Assembly (NCBI GenBank): GCA_041689775.1
Contig: JBDNFP010000071.1
Coordinates: 1-11,831 of the forward strand
Source: JBDNFP01 sp041689775
GTDB lineage: Bacteria; Bacteroidota; Bacteroidia; Cytophagales; Spirosomataceae
DNA length: 11,831 bases
Direction of reading: 5' to 3'
The notes under the pieces were generated by a model, which was not told the origin of the DNA, made no database searches, and was given only the letters and a program-made list of their open reading frames with translations. Made by a program: the position numbers and the translations under genes. Below, in pieces: positions 1 through 7,197 of the stretch. Position 1 is the stretch's first letter. Each line of letters begins with the position of its first letter.

Positions 1-2
1 AC

Positions 3-110
3 CGACGCATTTGGCAGGTTATTTATAGACAACTCGGCCTGGAAGGATTAGTTGACGTTAATCAATTTGACAGCTTGCAGTGCCAGTTCTGGCGACGTAA
101 GGCTGCATAA
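3..110 (+). CDS. C-terminal end of an unrecognised gene (partial)
   Basis: The frame beginning at base 3 is open from the window edge to a TAA at 108-110 and encodes 35 residues ending in FWRRKAA. The other two forward frames stop earlier, at about base 27 (frame 2) and base 51 (frame 1). The tail is basic and aromatic-rich (RRIWQVIYRQLGLEGLVDV near the left edge). I do not recognise the family from so short a piece. It could be the genuine end of a protein whose body lies left of the window, or a chance open stretch. The lack of any other candidate in the first 460 bases slightly favours a real gene end. Confidence 0.35.
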   Translation, partial: RRIWQVIYRQLGLEGLVDVNQFDSLQCQFWRRKAA

Positions 111-463
111 GTAAAGCGAAAACTGCTCACAGTATTAGTAATGAAAGCTTAGTCAGAAGCAGGTTGAGCCAACGTAAACAGACTGGATAGCAGCCCGAGC
201 ATTAGCGGTACGTTTCGTAACATAGATAAGGTAGTTTGATGATTAAGTAAAGGGTCAGTTACTGAGGTAGCAATACAACTAATCCTCAGTACAATTTGGT
301 GAAAGTAGCAAGAATTTGAAAATTTAAAGAGGTAAAACTAGCCTAAGCTTGGGTCTTGACGAGGAGAAGGAATCAAATAAAGTATAATATTTCGAAAACA
401 GATGGTATAACAACTAGTTTATCTAATTTTGAGGCTTGGCGATTAAATCCATCAAAACATTTC
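111..463. other. Gene-free leader region upstream of the M1 peptidase
   Basis: About 350 bases with frequent stops in the forward frames and no convincing gene. It contains one clear dyad, TACTGAGG at 260-267 against CCTCAGTA at 284-291 (8 perfect pairs, 16-base loop). No T-run follows, so it is not an obvious intrinsic terminator. A TTG at 356 opens the peptidase frame 108 bases early, but those codons (rich in N, S, K and R) precede a clear signal peptide and are probably untranslated. A candidate -7 box lies at 424-431. I see no tRNA, repeat or mobile element here. Confidence 0.5.
424..431 (+). promoter_or_regulatory. Candidate Bacteroidota -7 element for the M1 peptidase
   Basis: TAATTTTG matches the TAnnTTTG -7 consensus known from Bacteroidota at every fixed position. 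It would place transcription start near 438, leaving a leader of about 25 bases before the ATG at 464. No good TTTG -33 element sits at the usual distance upstream (GATG at 401-404 is the nearest), so support is partial. Confidence 0.35.
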
Positions 464-2311
464 ATGAAGAAACTATTTCTAATCCTGGTAAGTGCAAGCA
501 TTGGCTTGCATGGTGTGGCCCAATCAGACCGTTGGCAGCAAAGGGCTAAGTACGAAATGAACATTGATTTCGACACCAAAACCCATCGCTACACCGGTAC
601 TCAGAAACTCGTTTACACCAATAACTCCCCCGATACTCTCGATAAGGTTTTTTACCATTTGTACCTAAATGCCTTTCAACCCGGCAGTCAGATGGACGTC
701 CGCTCGCGTACCATCAAAGACCCCGACTCTCGGGTAATGGACCGAATCTATAAGCTTTCGCCCGACGAAACAGGCTACGAGAAAGTAAAGACCCTCAAAC
801 ATAACGGAAAGGCTGTATCGTACGAAGTAGTTGGTACGATCCTGGAAGTGACTCTGAACGAAAATATACTTCCCAAATCTCAGCATATATTCGAGATGGA
901 ATTTGAAGCGCAGGTACCCATTCAGATTCGTAGAACAGGCCGCAACAATAAAGAGGGTATCGACTACTCCATGGCGCAGTGGTACCCCAAGATGAGCGAA
1001 TACGACTACGAAGGCTGGCATGCCAACCCCTACATCGCCCGTGAATTTTACAGTATTTGGGGAGATTTTGATATAAAAATCACGATGGATGCCTCGTACG
1101 TTATTGCGGGTACTGGCTATTTGCAGAATCCAGAAAAAATCGGTCACGGATACAGTAAGAACACCGTGACGCACAAAAAGGGTGATAAGCTTACCTGGCA
1201 TTTTGTGGCACCGAACGTCCACGATTTCATGTGGGCGGCAGACCCTGACTATAAACACGATATCGTAAAAGTGGACGACAACCTCGATCTACACTTTTTT
1301 TACCAAGACGATACTCTGAACTATTGGAAGGAAATGGAGCCCTACGCCGTGCGTTGCTTCAAGATCATGAACGAGCGCTTTGGCCGGTACCCCTACAAAC
1401 AATACTCCGTAATTCAGGGAGGAGATGGCGGTATGGAATACCCCATGGCTACGTTAATTACCGGCCGGGGAAATCTGCGTTCGCTAGTGGGCGTAACGGT
1501 TCACGAATCTATCCATAGCTGGTTTCAGATGCTACTGGGCACCAACGAATCGAAGTACTCCTGGATGGACGAGGGCTTTACGACCTATGCTTCCGGCGAA
1601 GTAAACCGTCAGCTTTTCCCTTCCCGCCAGGACCCACACGCCGGTTCGTACAACGCCTACCGTCGTTTGGTAGAATCTGGCCAGGAAGAACCCATGACTA
1701 CCCACTCGGATCACTACAATACCAACCGGGCGTACAGCTCTGCCGCCTACTCCAAAGGGGCCGTTTTTCTCCATCAACTGAGCTACGTAATTGGCCAAGA
1801 AGTATTTGACCGCGGTATGAAGCGGTACTTCAACGAGTGGATTTTTAAGCACCCAAATCCAACGGATCTGAAACGTATCATGGAAAAGGAGTCCGGACTC
1901 GAACTTGATTGGTACTTTGAGGACTGGGTAGGTACTACCCGTACCATCGACTACGGTATCAAGGAAGTAGTACCTCAAGGTGAGAAAACGAACATTGTAT
2001 TGGAGTCGTTGGGGAAAATGCCGATGCCGCTTGACGTGGTAGTGAGCTATGCCGACGGAACGCAGGAAACCTTTTATATCCCACTGGAAATAATGCGCGG
2101 CGAGAAAAAAGAAAGCATTAGTGGAAAACGTACGGTGCTTAGCGACTGGCCTTGGGTGTATCCTGAATACGGATTTACGATCAGCCGTCCGGTCAATACG
2201 ATCCGGCGCGTCGTCATTGATCCGAGCTTTCGTATTGCCGACGTGAACCCAGAAAATAATGTGTACCCTGCGCTAACAGAAATACCAAGACTGATCGGTA
2301 CTAGTAAGTAG
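464..2311 (+). CDS. Secreted M1-family zinc metallopeptidase (aminopeptidase-like)
   Basis: A 615-residue gluzincin peptidase expected to act outside the cytoplasm on peptides. The ATG at 464 is chosen over an upstream TTG at 356 because it begins a classic signal peptide (MKKLFLILVSASIGLHGVAQ, cleavage near residue 20). The N-terminal beta-sandwich domain spans roughly residues 25-230. The catalytic domain shows an exopeptidase-type GGMEY motif at 322-326 (GxMEN family variant), the zinc site HESIH at 347-351, and the third ligand E370 exactly 18 residues after the second His. A conserved Tyr in AAYSKG (Y429) would stabilise the transition state. All metal and catalytic residues are present, so it should be active. 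The C-terminal region (about 520-615) is beta-rich, as in shorter bacterial M1 members; the large C-terminal helical domain of PepN-type enzymes is absent. It is the first gene of its strand run, separated from the next gene by a hairpin. Substrate specificity cannot be read from sequence. Confidence 0.93.
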   Translation: MKKLFLILVSASIGLHGVAQSDRWQQRAKYEMNIDFDTKTHRYTGTQKLVYTNNSPDTLDKVFYHLYLNAFQPGSQMDVRSRTIKDPDSRVMDRIYKLSPDETGYEKVKTLKHNGKAVSYEVVGTILEVTLNENILPKSQHIFEMEFEAQVPIQIRRTGRNNKEGIDYSMAQWYPKMSEYDYEGWHANPYIAREFYSIWGDFDIKITMDASYVIAGTGYLQNPEKIGHGYSKNTVTHKKGDKLTWHFVAPNVHDFMWAADPDYKHDIVKVDDNLDLHFFYQDDTLNYWKEMEPYAVRCFKIMNERFGRYPYKQYSVIQGGDGGMEYPMATLITGRGNLRSLVGVTVHESIHSWFQMLLGTNESKYSWMDEGFTTYASGEVNRQLFPSRQDPHAGSYNAYRRLVESGQEEPMTTHSDHYNTNRAYSSAAYSKGAVFLHQLSYVIGQEVFDRGMKRYFNEWIFKHPNPTDLKRIMEKESGLELDWYFEDWVGTTRTIDYGIKEVVPQGEKTNIVLESLGKMPMPLDVVVSYADGTQETFYIPLEIMRGEKKESISGKRTVLSDWPWVYPEYGFTISRPVNTIRRVVIDPSFRIADVNPENNVYPALTEIPRLIGTSK

Positions 2312-2338
2312 AACACAATCCTACGTAGCTTACCTTTT

Positions 2339-2380
2339 GAGGTGATAGTTCCGTTGGGGGACTATCACTTCTTTGTTCCA
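2339..2380 (+). terminator. Hairpin after the M1 peptidase, probable terminator
   Basis: GTGATAGT at 2342-2349 pairs perfectly with ACTATCAC at 2361-2368. The stem extends outward through one G-T pair to G2339/C2371, giving about 11 pairs around an 11-base loop rich in G. A T-rich stretch (TTCTTTGTT) follows, consistent with a rho-independent terminator for the peptidase. The alternative is that TACCTTTT at 2331-2338 is a -7 box for the next gene, in which case the hairpin would lie in that gene's leader. Confidence 0.5.
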
Positions 2381-2393
2381 AACATCTTTTTTC

Positions 2394-3470
2394 ATGACTG
2401 ACGAAGTTTCTCCCCTCATTAAAGTGCTTTCCGCTTTTGGTATTGAGCCAGTATCAGCACCCAGTACATTTGGCTCCGGGCATATTAATAATACCTATTT
2501 TATCGAGGGGGTAGCCGAAAAAAAATACGTACTACAAAAAATCAATATTCAGGTCTTTAACAAGCCATGGGCTATTGCCAGGAATATTAAACGAGCATCG
2601 GAGTACCTCGCTGAACATCATCCCACGTACCATTTTATTACTCCACTTTCCACTCTCGAAGGCTCTGAGCTTTTCGAGAAAAATAATGAATATTGGAGAT
2701 TAACCCCCTTTGTACCTAACTCGATCTCCATTGACCAAGCCACTACCCCGGCCCAAACTTACGAAGCCGCCCGGCAATTCGGTCTGCTGGCGCGGAACCT
2801 GGACGGGCTCGATATGGGTCCTTTTGAAGCTACCATACCCGGGTTTCATAACCTGACCGGACGGTACAGGCAATTCCGGGAAGCATTAAACGGAGCGGAA
2901 AGAGGCAGAAAGGATAATTCCCAAGAGTTAATCGATGCCTTTCTGCTAAAAAACGACATCGTGGAGAAATACGAGAACTTACTGCAAAATCCAGATTTCC
3001 CGAATCGTCTGATGCACCACGATACCAAAATCAATAATGTATTGTTAGATACTACAACCCAAAGGGGTATTTGTGTTTGTGATCTTGATACCCTGATGCC
3101 CGGTAAAGTGATCTCCGATATCGGGGATATGATCCGGACTGGGGTAAGTCCGGTATCCGAAGAAAGCACCGAGTTTGAGCTGGTGGAAGTACGCCTCGGC
3201 TACTACAAAGCGCTAATTGAAGGTTATTTATCCGAGATGAAGCACGTACTTACCCCGACCGAGAAAGAAAACATTATCTTTTCGGGCCCCTTCCTGGTGT
3301 ATATGCAAGGGCTGCGTTTTTTAACGGACTACCTCAACGGCGATGTTTACTACCCCATCAAGTACCCTGAGCATAACCTGAATCGTGCCCGCAATCAAAT
3401 GGTACTCTTGGATGACCTATACGATAAACATGAGACTTTACAGCAAATCATTGATGAGGCCATTGCCTGA
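2394..3470 (+). CDS. Aminoglycoside-phosphotransferase-fold kinase, NahK-like
   Basis: A 358-residue cytoplasmic kinase of the APH/choline-kinase fold. It resembles the N-acetylhexosamine 1-kinase (NahK) group, whose Bacteroidota members are sometimes labelled mucin desulfatase MdsC. The ATG at 2394 is preferred over the TTG at 2373. The N-lobe contains a nucleotide-loop-like FGSGHINNTYFI followed by YVLQKIN, which carries the candidate ATP-binding Lys. The C-lobe has the catalytic loop H208-x-D210-xxxx-N215 within MHHDTKINNVLLD and the metal-binding DLDT (D230/D232), then PGKVISDIGDMIRTG, typical of the NahK group. Known family members phosphorylate hexosamines at C1 for salvage into nucleotide-sugar pathways; the substrate here is an inference. 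No sugar transporter or lacto-N-biose phosphorylase gene lies next to it, so context does not confirm a glycan-salvage role. All expected kinase residues are present. Confidence 0.85.
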   Translation: MTDEVSPLIKVLSAFGIEPVSAPSTFGSGHINNTYFIEGVAEKKYVLQKINIQVFNKPWAIARNIKRASEYLAEHHPTYHFITPLSTLEGSELFEKNNEYWRLTPFVPNSISIDQATTPAQTYEAARQFGLLARNLDGLDMGPFEATIPGFHNLTGRYRQFREALNGAERGRKDNSQELIDAFLLKNDIVEKYENLLQNPDFPNRLMHHDTKINNVLLDTTTQRGICVCDLDTLMPGKVISDIGDMIRTGVSPVSEESTEFELVEVRLGYYKALIEGYLSEMKHVLTPTEKENIIFSGPFLVYMQGLRFLTDYLNGDVYYPIKYPEHNLNRARNQMVLLDDLYDKHETLQQIIDEAIA

Positions 3471-3487
3471 TTAAAGAAACACTTTAA
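3471..3487. terminator. Weak hairpin between convergent genes
   Basis: TTAAAG at 3471-3476 and CTTTAA at 3482-3487 form a six-pair A/T-rich stem with a five-base loop. It lies directly after the kinase stop codon, in the 49-base gap between two convergent genes. It could help end transcription on either strand, but it lacks GC pairs and a T-run, so support is slight. Confidence 0.22.
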
Positions 3488-3519
3488 GAGAATCCGCATG
3501 CTATCTACAGAACTAATTT

Positions 3520-6093
3520 CTACCGCAACCGCAGGGTAGTACCTACTCTAAAACCTGGTCCCTGGTACTTACCCCCAATGAATTGCCCCACTAACTCTAC
3601 CCGGAATAGGCGGGCGATACCGTCTATTCCGTACACTAGTTCGGCATAGTTTGCCAAAGAAGGCGTGGCCAGGTAGTGTACCTGTAGTGTCTCTTTCAAA
3701 CCCGCCAGACGAATAAAGGGAATCCTGGTAATCAAAAACCGTTGAGTAGACCAAACGGTATGGGCTTGGATGAACCGGGAGGCCGTACTGTACTGGTAGT
3801 AAGGTAGCATTCTGAACTCGGTGAGGGCATCGCCAGTCTGCAAAAAGAATTCATTACCCATGAAGTGTCGGAAGTCGGGAAAGTAGATCCGTTTACTAGT
3901 CAAGAAGCCACCACCAGTAACCGCATACTGCAACCCACTGCGTGGGCCCGTGTCGAGGTTGTGACGGATACCCCCTTCCAATAAGGTATAGTCGGGAGAA
4001 AGCTCATCAACCGGAATTGCTCGCCGGAACCCCGCCGTAAACGTTGGGCCGTTGTTATACCAGTATCGTTTTTGTCCATTCCGAATGGCATACTTTTGCC
4101 AAGGGCGCAGGGTAAAGTTTACGTTCCAAAATAAAGCCTGATGAGTAGCAAACCCGGTATTGGCGAGCTCCGTGTTGTCGGGACGATTGGGGGTATAGGC
4201 ACGGGACTTCCAATCGATAAAAGTCCTCGTATTTTCAAGATTGGATAATTCTGAGCGATTTGCCCATTCCAAACCCGACCGAACCGAAAGAATATCACCC
4301 AAATACCGATAGGTATACTCCGCTTTGACAAATTGTTTTTGATATAGTTTTAGAAAATTCTGCTCAAAAAAACAGGTCGTGGTGCTATTCAGTCCGGGAG
4401 TAATAGGGTTGTTCAGATTATACTGATACATGTATTCTCCCCCCGAAACCTCCGCACTCCACTTTCGATTGCCAATTTGGCTTTGGATAGTACCACTCAA
4501 ACGCTCACGACCAATAGCGTAGCGAGCCAACGGTCGAACAGAAAACTGATAATTGTTAGCCAGTCGCTTTTTCCATTCCAAAGCTACATCAAAGACAAAG
4601 CCTTCCACGGTGTTGTAAACCAGCGAACTTAGTGGACTTTCAAAGGTTAGGACATTCTTCTTTTTGAATTTATAGGAATGCCCGGTCAGAAGGTGCATTA
4701 CCTTGAAAGTGGTGGAGTCGTTCTTAGTACTATCCTTTTTTTGTTCCGCCAGCTTCACTACCCGTACGCTATCCTGAATTTTATAGCTCTTGACTTCCAA
4801 TTGGGTAAGCGGAACAGGGCGTAAAGTCTGCCAATAGGTAGTATCCCGCTTATTGGCTAATGAATCTACACTGATGGAATCCTGCCTCACTACCCGCACA
4901 TCTTCACCTTCAGCTTTACGCTCTTTCTTTTCCTCCTTTTCGTATTCTTTGATCAGCTTCCTGAAATTCTTGGTTGAGAACTCCTTTTGCTGTTCAATCA
5001 TTTTTTCCAGATCGGCTTTACGACTTACCAGAGCTTTCGTTTCTTCCTTTTTATGGTCCAATATCACAATATCTTCCCGAAGGTTGGGGTCAACATCCAG
5101 CTTCTGGTAGTTCATAGAAACTACGTACTTAAACTCTCCGGCAAAGCCTAAGTACCCACCCTCAATTTCAAACTGCTGATTGATGGGTAACCATACATTT
5201 TGAACAGGATTGAACAATTGCCGAACCCTTATTTTTAACCCATTGTAAATAGTCTGCAAATCAAAACTATGGATGGCCCAACGGTCTTCGATAATGTAAA
5301 TACTACCCCGAAAAACGCTTTCCCCGTAGGCTTTCGGTATTACTTTAATTTTGTTGACAATCTCTCCCCTATCTTCAAAGAAACCTTCGTACTCAAACTT
5401 GTAGTAGGCAAATGCTTTGGGCGATAATGGAGTGATCGCATTCGCTACCTCGGGGCTGTAAAAACTAGCCAGAATATATTGATTGGGAGTGGGGGTACTA
5501 TTATCCAAGCTGTTGCGGGTTGAAAGTACCTTTTGGCTATAATTATTGGGGCGACTGTACGAAATCTGTGTAATGCTCTCATTTAAAAAAGCCTTCCCTT
5601 CCTGGACACCTTCTTTCTTCAACCGTTTTTCGAGTAGAAACGGAATCTTGGTGGGTAGAGCGGTACTTCGGGTATAAGCTCGGGCGGTGTAGCTCCGAAG
5701 TTGTAGCTGGTGAAACCGTGCTTTGGCAATCGCCCTTCGCATGATACTGTACGCCGGATCTTCTTTTCCTTTACCGACTTGCAATTCACCTAAGTTCAGG
5801 GGCTGATCTTCTAACTTTACGTCCACTACTTCGAAATTATCTTTCACGAGCACACTTCGAGTCAGGGTTTTAAAGCCCAAATACTGAAAAACCAATTCGT
5901 AGGTGCCGGGAGAAAGTGTTAGTTCATAACGTCCCTCCGCGTTGGCCAAAGTACCGGTGCTAGTACCCTGAACTACGATGCCAGCGTAGGGCAATGCCTC
6001 CCCCTGCGTGGTCATTACTCGTCCACGTACCCCACCGGCTTTGGCCGCTCCACCCAGCAAGAAAACAAAAAGTAGTGCGGAAAAAAATCTCAT
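3520..6093 (-). CDS. DUF5686 family protein with carboxypeptidase-like regulatory domain
   Basis: An 857-residue envelope protein of unknown biochemical role, typical of Bacteroidota. The ATG at 6093 is chosen because it starts a clear signal peptide (MRFFSALLFVFLLGGAAKA, cleavage near residue 19); the reading frame extends 35 codons further upstream without signal-like character. Residues about 20-96 form a carboxypeptidase-like regulatory (Ig-like beta-sandwich) domain, with GRV, P35-A37, GT-x2-GT, EGRYEL and YLGF landmarks. Residues from about 105 onward match the DUF5686 pattern, beginning DPAYSIMRRAIAKA. Residues about 346-398 are strikingly charged (K/E-rich) and probably helical or coiled coil. 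The last 390 residues alternate in a way typical of outer-membrane beta strands and end TTLRLR, without a terminal aromatic residue. It therefore probably sits in the outer membrane. It stands alone on its strand, convergent with the kinase and divergent from the SDR. Confidence 0.9.
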   Translation of the reverse strand: MRFFSALLFVFLLGGAAKAGGVRGRVMTTQGEALPYAGIVVQGTSTGTLANAEGRYELTLSPGTYELVFQYLGFKTLTRSVLVKDNFEVVDVKLEDQPLNLGELQVGKGKEDPAYSIMRRAIAKARFHQLQLRSYTARAYTRSTALPTKIPFLLEKRLKKEGVQEGKAFLNESITQISYSRPNNYSQKVLSTRNSLDNSTPTPNQYILASFYSPEVANAITPLSPKAFAYYKFEYEGFFEDRGEIVNKIKVIPKAYGESVFRGSIYIIEDRWAIHSFDLQTIYNGLKIRVRQLFNPVQNVWLPINQQFEIEGGYLGFAGEFKYVVSMNYQKLDVDPNLREDIVILDHKKEETKALVSRKADLEKMIEQQKEFSTKNFRKLIKEYEKEEKKERKAEGEDVRVVRQDSISVDSLANKRDTTYWQTLRPVPLTQLEVKSYKIQDSVRVVKLAEQKKDSTKNDSTTFKVMHLLTGHSYKFKKKNVLTFESPLSSLVYNTVEGFVFDVALEWKKRLANNYQFSVRPLARYAIGRERLSGTIQSQIGNRKWSAEVSGGEYMYQYNLNNPITPGLNSTTTCFFEQNFLKLYQKQFVKAEYTYRYLGDILSVRSGLEWANRSELSNLENTRTFIDWKSRAYTPNRPDNTELANTGFATHQALFWNVNFTLRPWQKYAIRNGQKRYWYNNGPTFTAGFRRAIPVDELSPDYTLLEGGIRHNLDTGPRSGLQYAVTGGGFLTSKRIYFPDFRHFMGNEFFLQTGDALTEFRMLPYYQYSTASRFIQAHTVWSTQRFLITRIPFIRLAGLKETLQVHYLATPSLANYAELVYGIDGIARLFRVELVGQFIGGKYQGPGFRVGTTLRLR

Positions 6094-6177
6094 AGCTGTG
6101 CTCTTTATATGAATAATCTGTACCTGACTTGTAAACAGCTCGAAATTACGGTGACTTACCAAGAATTTTAAGTATTT

Positions 6178-6198
6178 GTGATTTACTCCTGAAATCAC
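6178..6198. promoter_or_regulatory. Dyad in the divergent DUF5686/SDR intergenic region
   Basis: GTGATTT at 6178-6184 and AAATCAC at 6192-6198 form a perfect 7-bp inverted repeat with a 7-base spacer, about 85-105 bases upstream of the DUF5686 start. The size fits a dimeric regulator site. It is not a Crp-type site, because the TGTGA/TCACA spacing is wrong. A possible minus-strand -7 box (TAATTTCG, one mismatch) lies at 6148-6141 between this dyad and the gene. Confidence 0.3.
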
Positions 6199-6324
6199 CT
6201 GATGAACCTTCTCTATCAGTACACAAATGGATTTCCTCGATTCAGTATACCAACGATTTGGAAATTTACATGTTGCCGCGTTTTGGCATAATTTTCAAAC
6301 GAACAATAAAACAAGATTGACGGT

Positions 6325-6347
6325 TAGTTAAGGGACAAAATTAACTA
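6325..6347. promoter_or_regulatory. Dyad immediately upstream of the SDR start
   Basis: TAGTTAA at 6325-6331 and TTAACTA at 6341-6347 are perfect 7-bp inverted arms around 9 bases, ending 10 bases before the ATG at 6358. The position would suit an operator or a leader hairpin affecting translation. A near-consensus -7 box (TAATTTTC, one mismatch) is at 6289-6296, which would put the dyad inside the transcript. Confidence 0.33.
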
Positions 6348-6357
6348 CGATAATTCC

Positions 6358-7197
6358 ATGGAAAAGAAAACTGTCCTTATTACCGGCCCAACCTCAGGTA
6401 TCGGTAAAATAACCGCTTTTGAACTAGCAAAAAGAAATTACAACCTTATACTTCTGGCCCGCAATCCTAAAAAAGCCGAGGAGCTTCAAAAAGAGATCGG
6501 TTCAAAAGCGGAGACCTCCTTCGTAGAATGTGATTTGGCCGATTTAGCATCAGTGGCAAAGGCCATTGAACAGGTCAAAAAAGAGCATAGTAGCATCGAC
6601 GTTTTACTCAACAATGCCGGTCTGATGATGGACCACGAGGAGTACACCAAGGAGGGGATAGAAATGACATTTGCGGTCAATCACCTCGGTCACTTCTTAC
6701 TGACCAACGGACTTATTGATTTATTAGCGGCTGGTAAAAAAAGCCGGATCGTTCACGTATCCTCAGAGGCCCACCGAATTGGCAAATTCAGGCTAGACCA
6801 ACTCGTTCGACCTGACAAATTTAGCAGCTGGGTTACCTATGGTAATTCCAAACTAGCTAATATTTTGTTCTCCAATGAACTAGCCGAGCGACTGAAACCC
6901 GTGGGCATTACGTCCAACTCTCTCCACCCCGGCGGAGTGGCTACGAACTTTGCTTCCGAGACATCTGGTTTCTCTAAAATCTTAATGTACTTCGCCCGTC
7001 CATTCTTCAAATCGCCCGAAGAAGGCGCCCGTACCAGCATATATCTGGCATCCTCTCCCAAAATAGAAGGAGTCACCCACGAATATTTCAGCGATTTAAA
7101 AATCAAAGAAGCAAACAAGGATGCTCAAAGTAAGTTTCTGGCTACCAAGCTATGGCAAATGAGCGAGGAACTTGTTAAGGACTACGCCAAAGCCTGA
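6358..7197 (+). CDS. Short-chain dehydrogenase/reductase, retinol-dehydrogenase-like
   Basis: A 279-residue classical SDR with a Rossmann fold that should oxidise or reduce a carbonyl/alcohol pair using NAD(P). The cofactor motif TGPTSGIG is at residues 9-16, and NNAG at 85-88 supports the central sheet. The catalytic set is Ser135 or Ser136 (HVSSEAH), Tyr161 and Lys165 (YGNSK). ARNPKKAEEL after the second strand offers a basic residue that would favour NADP(H). NHLGHFLLTN and a C-terminal YFSDLKIKEA are hallmarks of the subgroup that includes animal retinol dehydrogenases 11-14 and WWOX. Bacterial members act on varied lipophilic aldehydes or alcohols, so the substrate is unknown. The start ATG at 6358 directly precedes the first beta strand and is the only sensible choice. 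Its 3' end overlaps the convergent PLP-enzyme gene by 16 bases. Confidence 0.9.
   Translation: MEKKTVLITGPTSGIGKITAFELAKRNYNLILLARNPKKAEELQKEIGSKAETSFVECDLADLASVAKAIEQVKKEHSSIDVLLNNAGLMMDHEEYTKEGIEMTFAVNHLGHFLLTNGLIDLLAAGKKSRIVHVSSEAHRIGKFRLDQLVRPDKFSSWVTYGNSKLANILFSNELAERLKPVGITSNSLHPGGVATNFASETSGFSKILMYFARPFFKSPEEGARTSIYLASSPKIEGVTHEYFSDLKIKEANKDAQSKFLATKLWQMSEELVKDYAKA

Noticed and set aside
356..463. TTG-initiated N-terminal extension of the M1 peptidase
   Set aside because: The added 36 residues precede a textbook signal peptide beginning at the ATG at 464, and a perfect -7 box lies inside the extension.
665..1258. 197-codon minus-strand frame inside the peptidase gene
   Set aside because: It is an antisense shadow of the strongly conserved M1 coding sequence, with no recognisable domain.
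6094..6198. 35-codon upstream extension of the DUF5686 frame
   Set aside because: The ATG at 6093 begins a clear signal peptide. The extension has no secretion-like character and overlaps the dyad and promoter region.
6177..6199. Crp/Fnr-type site at the 6178-6198 dyad
   Set aside because: TGTGA and TCAC are 13 bases apart instead of 6, and the final A of TCACA is missing.
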